Of a stretch of 64,000 nucleotides of DNA, positions 60,529 to 64,000 are shown piece after piece. Every line of letters begins with the position of its first letter. The stretch's first letter is position 1. This DNA is from Chitinophagaceae bacterium UBA4407 (GTDB taxonomy: Bacteria; Bacteroidota; Bacteroidia; Chitinophagales; Chitinophagaceae), in contig DGQT01000106.1 of NCBI GenBank assembly GCA_002390845.1, positions 105,757-169,756 of the forward strand, read 5' to 3'. The translations under genes were made by a program, and so were the position numbers. Below the pieces are notes generated by a model. That model ran no database searches. It was given only the letters and a program-made list of their open reading frames with translations, and was not told the DNA's origin.

Positions 60529-61575
60529 TTACCACCTGATCAAGGTACTGCTCCATGTAAACCCGCTGCCGTAGGAGGCAAGGCATACAAGGTCGCCTTT
60601 TTTTATTTTGCCCTGCTGTACTGCCTCGCAAAGCGCAATGGGTATTGAAGCTGCGGTGGTATTACCATAGCGTTGAATGTTTGTAAAAACCTCATCATCG
60701 GCTAAGCCTAATTTTTTCTGTACATATTCTGCAATGCGCAGGTTACTTTGGTTCAGGATGAGCATGTTAAGGTCTTCGAGTGTTTTATTATTGGCTGTCA
60801 GCGCTTCATTAATTACTTCGGGTAGTTTTACAATGGCTTTTTTCATTACGGCATTGCCATCCATGTGCGGGTAGATCTGGCCTTTATCGATCATTTTTTT
60901 GCTGATGAACGTATCGGCTATTTCTGCATCGTCGTAATCTGCTGCGTCTTTATTCCAATGGTTGCTGTGTGTACCGGGGTTAACACTTGCAAGCGCTTCG
61001 GCACCCTTGCCATCGCTGTGCAGGTGCGTACTTAAAACGCCTTTCTCTGCATCTTCGGTAGCCTGTAATATAATAGCACCGGCCCCATCTGCAAAAATGG
61101 TAGATACCTTGCGGCCTCTTGTTGAAAAATCGAGCCATGCCGATTGCTTCTCGCTGCCAATAACAAGAATGTTTTTGTACATACCCGAACGGATAAACTG
61201 ATCACCCACACTCAGCGCATAAATAAATGCACTGCACTGGTTGCGTATATCAAGTGCTGCAATATCCCGCATATCCAGTTCGCGTTGTACCAGAACGCCA
61301 CAACCGGGAAACTGGTAGTCTGGTGTAATGGTTGCAAAAATGATAAAGTCAATATCTTTTGCTGTTAAGCCTGCATTTTCAATTGCTTTTTTTGAAGCTT
61401 CTATACCCATTGTTGCTGTTGTTTCGCCAAGCCTTTTGGCAAAACGCCTTTCTTTTATACCTGTATGCGATTCTATCCATTCATCGTTGGTATCCATATA
61501 TTTCATCAGGTCAAAATTCGTAACAACATTTTCGGGTACGTACATCCCCACTCCTGCGATAAAACTTCTTGGCAT
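60529..61575 (-). CDS. 3-oxoacyl-ACP synthase III (FabH)-like protein with altered triad
   Basis: A 348-aa thiolase-fold protein. The start is the ATG at 61575 (Met-Pro-Arg-Ser-Phe-Ile-Ala-Gly-Val-Gly), typical of KAS III; the longer frame to 61698 adds a non-homologous N-terminus. The catalytic Cys114 (Asn-Gln-Cys-Ser-Ala-Phe) and Asn305 (Tyr-Gly-Asn-Thr) are present. The expected His, in the segment His-Gln-Ala-Asn-x-Arg-Ile, is Asn275 (Asn-Gln-Ser-Asn-Leu-Arg-Ile), exactly 30 residues before Asn305 as in E. coli FabH (His244/Asn274). It may be a specialised condensing enzyme. It is monocistronic. Confidence 0.9.
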   Translation of the reverse strand: MPRSFIAGVGMYVPENVVTNFDLMKYMDTNDEWIESHTGIKERRFAKRLGETTATMGIEASKKAIENAGLTAKDIDFIIFATITPDYQFPGCGVLVQRELDMRDIAALDIRNQCSAFIYALSVGDQFIRSGMYKNILVIGSEKQSAWLDFSTRGRKVSTIFADGAGAIILQATEDAEKGVLSTHLHSDGKGAEALASVNPGTHSNHWNKDAADYDDAEIADTFISKKMIDKGQIYPHMDGNAVMKKAIVKLPEVINEALTANNKTLEDLNMLILNQSNLRIAEYVQKKLGLADDEVFTNIQRYGNTTAASIPIALCEAVQQGKIKKGDLVCLASYGSGFTWSSTLIRW

Positions 61576-61747
61576 AAGATCATTTTGTGATTGCGGCAAA
61601 GTAAAGGAAAAAAGCTGTAAGCAAATTGACCTTGAAAATGGATATTGTTTTAAGCTTTTCGGTTTGCGGAAATTGATTGTTGCATTAGCGTAAACCACAA
61701 TTCAGGAAACATTTAGGGCAATTCTTTGAATGAAACCATTTGAATGA

Positions 61748-62908
61748 ATGAGAATGCCTACATTCGAAACTAAAACCTCTACCGATATGTCAGCATCTCT
61801 TAGCCAAAGATTTACCGCACTGGATGTATTCCGGGGAATGACCATTTGCTTTATGATTATTGTAAACACGCCGGGGGGCAGCCCTACTTTTTCCCCACTG
61901 GAACATGCTGCCTGGAATGGATTTACCCCTACCGATCTTGTATTTCCTTCTTTTATGTTTGCTGTAGGCAATGCTTTAAGTTTTGTAATGAACAAATGGC
62001 CTGCAATGAACACCAGCCAGGTGGTAAGTAAAATTTTAAAACGTACTTTCCTTATTTTTTTACTGGGTTATTTGATGTACTGGTTTCCTTTTGTAAAGGA
62101 AGAAGCCGGCCATATTGTATTTGCTCCCATTTCTGATACAAGGATTTTTGGTGTACTGCAGCGTATTGGTCTTGCATATGGTATTGCCGCATTGATGCTT
62201 TATTTTTTAAAACCACGCACTACCGTAATTATTACAGTTATTATACTAATTCTTTACTGGCCGGTAATGGTATATTTTGGTGATGCAGCTGATCCGTTGA
62301 GCCTGCACGGCAATGCTGTTTTAAAACTGGATACCTGGCTTATTGGTGAAAAACATTTGTATGGTGGCGAGGGCTTTCCGTTTGATCCAGAAGGTTTACT
62401 AAGCACCTTCCCTTCTATTGCAAATGTGGTTGGCGGTTTTCTGGTGGGCAGTTACCTGCAAAAGAAAGGCAATACCTACGAGGCACTGGCAAAACTGCTG
62501 ATGGCGGGTTTCGTTTGTTTTTTTATTTCGTACTGGTGGAATCTTGGTTTCCCCATTAACAAAAAACTCTGGACCAGTTCTTTTGTTATGCGTACCGTTG
62601 GCCTGGATTGTATGATATTGGCCTGCATCATTTACTGGATCGATTTCAAAAACAAAACAAAGAGTGTTTATTTTTTCCAGGTGTTTGGCCGCAACCCGCT
62701 GCCCATTTATCTTTTATCGGAAATTGGCGTAATACTGCTGTACATAATCCGCATTGGCGACCTTTCATTATACGAGTGGCTGTACCAGAATATTTTTGCA
62801 CATGCCGGTGATTATATTGGCTCTTTGTTATTTGCCGTAAGCTGGATGCTGTTTTGCTGGACTGCGGGTTATATACTGGATAAGAAAAAAATATATTTAA
62901 AAGTTTAA
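61748..62908 (+). CDS. NagX/HGSNAT-like membrane acyltransferase (DUF5009)
   Basis: A 386-aa protein with about ten membrane helices. The N-terminal segment Arg-Phe-Thr-Ala-Leu-Asp-Val-Phe-Arg-Gly-Met-Thr near residue 21, then Asn-Gly-Phe-Thr-Pro-Thr-Asp-Leu-Val-Phe-Pro near residue 57, are the hallmarks of the heparan-alpha-glucosaminide N-acetyltransferase / NagX family. Members transfer acyl groups to amino sugars across the membrane or act in amino-sugar use. The start is at 61748; the ATG at 61787 is a plausible alternative. The gene is divergent from the KAS III gene. Confidence 0.88.
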   Translation: MRMPTFETKTSTDMSASLSQRFTALDVFRGMTICFMIIVNTPGGSPTFSPLEHAAWNGFTPTDLVFPSFMFAVGNALSFVMNKWPAMNTSQVVSKILKRTFLIFLLGYLMYWFPFVKEEAGHIVFAPISDTRIFGVLQRIGLAYGIAALMLYFLKPRTTVIITVIILILYWPVMVYFGDAADPLSLHGNAVLKLDTWLIGEKHLYGGEGFPFDPEGLLSTFPSIANVVGGFLVGSYLQKKGNTYEALAKLLMAGFVCFFISYWWNLGFPINKKLWTSSFVMRTVGLDCMILACIIYWIDFKNKTKSVYFFQVFGRNPLPIYLLSEIGVILLYIIRIGDLSLYEWLYQNIFAHAGDYIGSLLFAVSWMLFCWTAGYILDKKKIYLKV

Positions 62909-62929
62909 GAGTTCCTGAACTTGATTTTA

Positions 62930-63147
62930 TTGACCCGGCTGAAGTAATACCATGAGGCTTCCGTTGCGTCGCACACTTGAACGTTTGGAATATAAAGCAG
63001 CAAGCTACGAGCCTTGAGCCACGAGCTGTGAGCAGAACTACATTGGCTCTCAGCCGCAGCTCGCAGCCCATAGCCATTCTTCAGTACAAGTGAGTGACAC
63101 AACGATGTTTAATAGCAATCCTTCAGCCTGACCAATAAAATAAACCA
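62930..63147. repeat. Complete interspersed repeat with heptad core and mixed arms
   Basis: TTTATTGACCCGGCTGAAG end, ATGAGGCTTCC, left arm TTGCGTCGCACACTTGAACG (from 62964), heptads GCYNYGA-like at 63004-63031, right arm GTACAAGTGAGTGACACAAC (GTGTCAC variant), and end CTTCAGCCTGACCAATAAAA. The outer ends are inverted repeats of each other. It is 56 nt past the acyltransferase stop. Confidence 0.85.
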
Positions 63148-63179
63148 TATAAAATTTTACTGCCTGCAATTTTATTAAG

Positions 63180-63884
63180 ATGGCTTTACCTTATTTTTTT
63201 ATTGAAACACTTAGCCAGCAGGATGCTATTATTTTGCCGGAAGAAACCAGCAGGCATTGTATTCAGGTACTGCGCATGAAAGCTGGCGAACAATTGCAAC
63301 TTACCGATGGTAAAGGCAATTTATTTACGGTACGCATCAGCAAACCTGATAAAAAAAACTGTGTAGTAGCCGTTGAGGAAAAAACCTTAATACCACCACA
63401 TATTAAGAAGGTTTCTATTGGTATTTCGCTTTTGAAAAACGCAAACCGGTTTGAATGGTTTCTTGAAAAGGCAACGGAAATGGGCATCGGCGAAATAATA
63501 CCGTTGACCTGTAAGCGCACTGAAAGGCAACATTTTCGTTTTGAAAGAATGCACAATATTCTTGTTGCCGCCATGCTGCAAAGTCAGCAGGCGTGGTTGC
63601 CTTTATTACACGAACCGCAGCCGGTTGAAAAGGTGATCAGTTTATCGGCATATGCTCAAACGTTGATTGCGCATTGTGAGGAAACCAATAAAGAACCGAT
63701 CAGCAATATTGGCGAAGGAAATGAAATTCAAATACTAATTGGCCCAGAGGGAGACTTTACACCAGAAGAGATTGAACTGGCTTTGCAACATCATTTTCAG
63801 CCGGTATCGTTAGGTGGCACAAGACTAAGAACTGAGACTGCCGGCATTGTAGCTGCAGCATTACTTATGAATCATAGGGGTTAA
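63180..63884 (+). CDS. rsmE: 16S rRNA m3U1498 methyltransferase RsmE
   Basis: A 234-aa SPOUT methyltransferase. The N-terminal PUA-like part (about 1-75) binds RNA. The C-terminal knot holds Ile-Gly-Pro-Glu-Gly-Asp-Phe-Thr-Pro-Glu-Glu near residue 185 and Ser-Leu-Gly-Gly-Thr-Arg-Leu-Arg-Thr-Glu-Thr-Ala near residue 212, the SAM-binding motifs of RsmE. It methylates N3 of U1498 in 16S rRNA. A terminator and tRNA-Arg follow. Confidence 0.95.
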   Translation: MALPYFFIETLSQQDAIILPEETSRHCIQVLRMKAGEQLQLTDGKGNLFTVRISKPDKKNCVVAVEEKTLIPPHIKKVSIGISLLKNANRFEWFLEKATEMGIGEIIPLTCKRTERQHFRFERMHNILVAAMLQSQQAWLPLLHEPQPVEKVISLSAYAQTLIAHCEETNKEPISNIGEGNEIQILIGPEGDFTPEEIELALQHHFQPVSLGGTRLRTETAGIVAAALLMNHRG

Positions 63885-63891
63885 AAAAGCA

Positions 63892-63927
63892 AAAAGCAGC
63901 ACCAGAAACACTTCCAGAACTGCTTTT
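63892..63927. terminator. Terminator shared by rsmE and tRNA-Arg
   Basis: Stem AAAAGCAG / CTGCTTTT with a 20-nt loop. It sits 1 nt from the tRNA 3' end and 7 nt past the rsmE stop, so it can work in both directions. Confidence 0.7.
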
Positions 63928-63928
63928 G

Positions 63929-64000
63929 TAGTCCCGACAGGAATCGAACCTGTATCTAAAGTTTAGGAAACTTCTATTCTATCCATTGAACTACGGGACC
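63929..64000 (-). tRNA. tRNA-Arg (anticodon CCT)
   Basis: All four arms are readable on the minus strand: acceptor GGTCCCG / CGGGACT (one G-U), D-arm GTTC / GAAT, anticodon stem GAAGT / ACTTT around TTCCTAA (anticodon CCT), and T-arm ACAGG-TTCGATT-CCTGT. Discriminator A; CCA is not encoded. The 5' end coincides with the last base of the window. Confidence 0.93.

Noticed and set aside
1..64000. CRISPR array, prophage, insertion sequence or restriction system
   Set aside because: No direct repeats with regular spacers and no transposase, integrase, cas or phage genes were found among the readable proteins.

Overview
The window is an AT-rich, gene-dense bacterial chromosome segment from the phylum Bacteroidota, most likely family Chitinophagaceae. 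Supporting signs are the lineage-typical families (DUF3078, SnoaL pairs, CRTAC1/FG-GAP lipoproteins, DUF1080, GluP-type MFS, split MetH), -7 promoter boxes of the TAnnTTTG type, almost no Shine-Dalgarno sites, and lipoproteins with short Ser-Cys lipoboxes. The genus is inference. I see no phage, insertion sequence, CRISPR array or rRNA operon.

Layout. 1-4.0 kb: end of an Omp85 outer-membrane protein, an ArsC/Spx-like protein, an Nfu Fe-S carrier and two SnoaL-like paralogs. 4.4-7.1 kb: nicotinamide riboside uptake and phosphorylation (PnuC, a TPR protein, a NadR-type kinase). 7.3-10.4 kb: a lone peptide-type ABC permease, an Lrp regulator, a structured tRNA-like RNA and a DUF3078 protein. 10.7-17.2 kb: a TetR-controlled tripartite efflux operon (TolC, MFP, RND) with two matching operator palindromes. 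17.4-24.2 kb: an SDR-like protein, an ACP-like protein lacking the prosthetic-group serine, a GNAT-like protein, YkuK, PepSY-like, DUF1080 and dnaX with an A9 slippage tract. 24.6-31 kb: GH43, rplS, then the cluster SSS transporter, O-methyltransferase, GH73 glucosaminidase, hpt. 31.5-42.6 kb: MFS sugar transporter, a secreted protein, a vanadium-haloperoxidase/PAP2 lipoprotein and two large FG-GAP/ASPIC proteins. 43.1-46.9 kb: methionine synthase split into two genes. 47.6-56.3 kb: one 2915-residue cyclic beta-1,2-glucan-synthase-like protein. 56.7-64 kb: a lipoprotein, D-lactate dehydrogenase, fumC, a KAS III homologue with Asn in place of the catalytic His, a NagX/HGSNAT-like membrane acyltransferase, rsmE and tRNA-Arg(CCT).

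The strongest unexplained signal is an interspersed repeat family present in about 25 intergenic regions. Its arms carry a core close to TTGCGTCGCACACTTGTACG. Paired arms are arranged left then right, so they would fold into long hairpins, and the outer ends resemble GCCCGGC. Several copies have a central spacer built of degenerate 7-bp tandem units. The nearest arm usually lies 40-75 nt past a stop codon, which suggests a role at transcript 3' ends. Two copies with the same core, in mirror orientation, bracket the efflux operon, and a perfect 30-bp inverted repeat brackets rplS.

No database search was run. All family names come from reading motifs and overall protein character.
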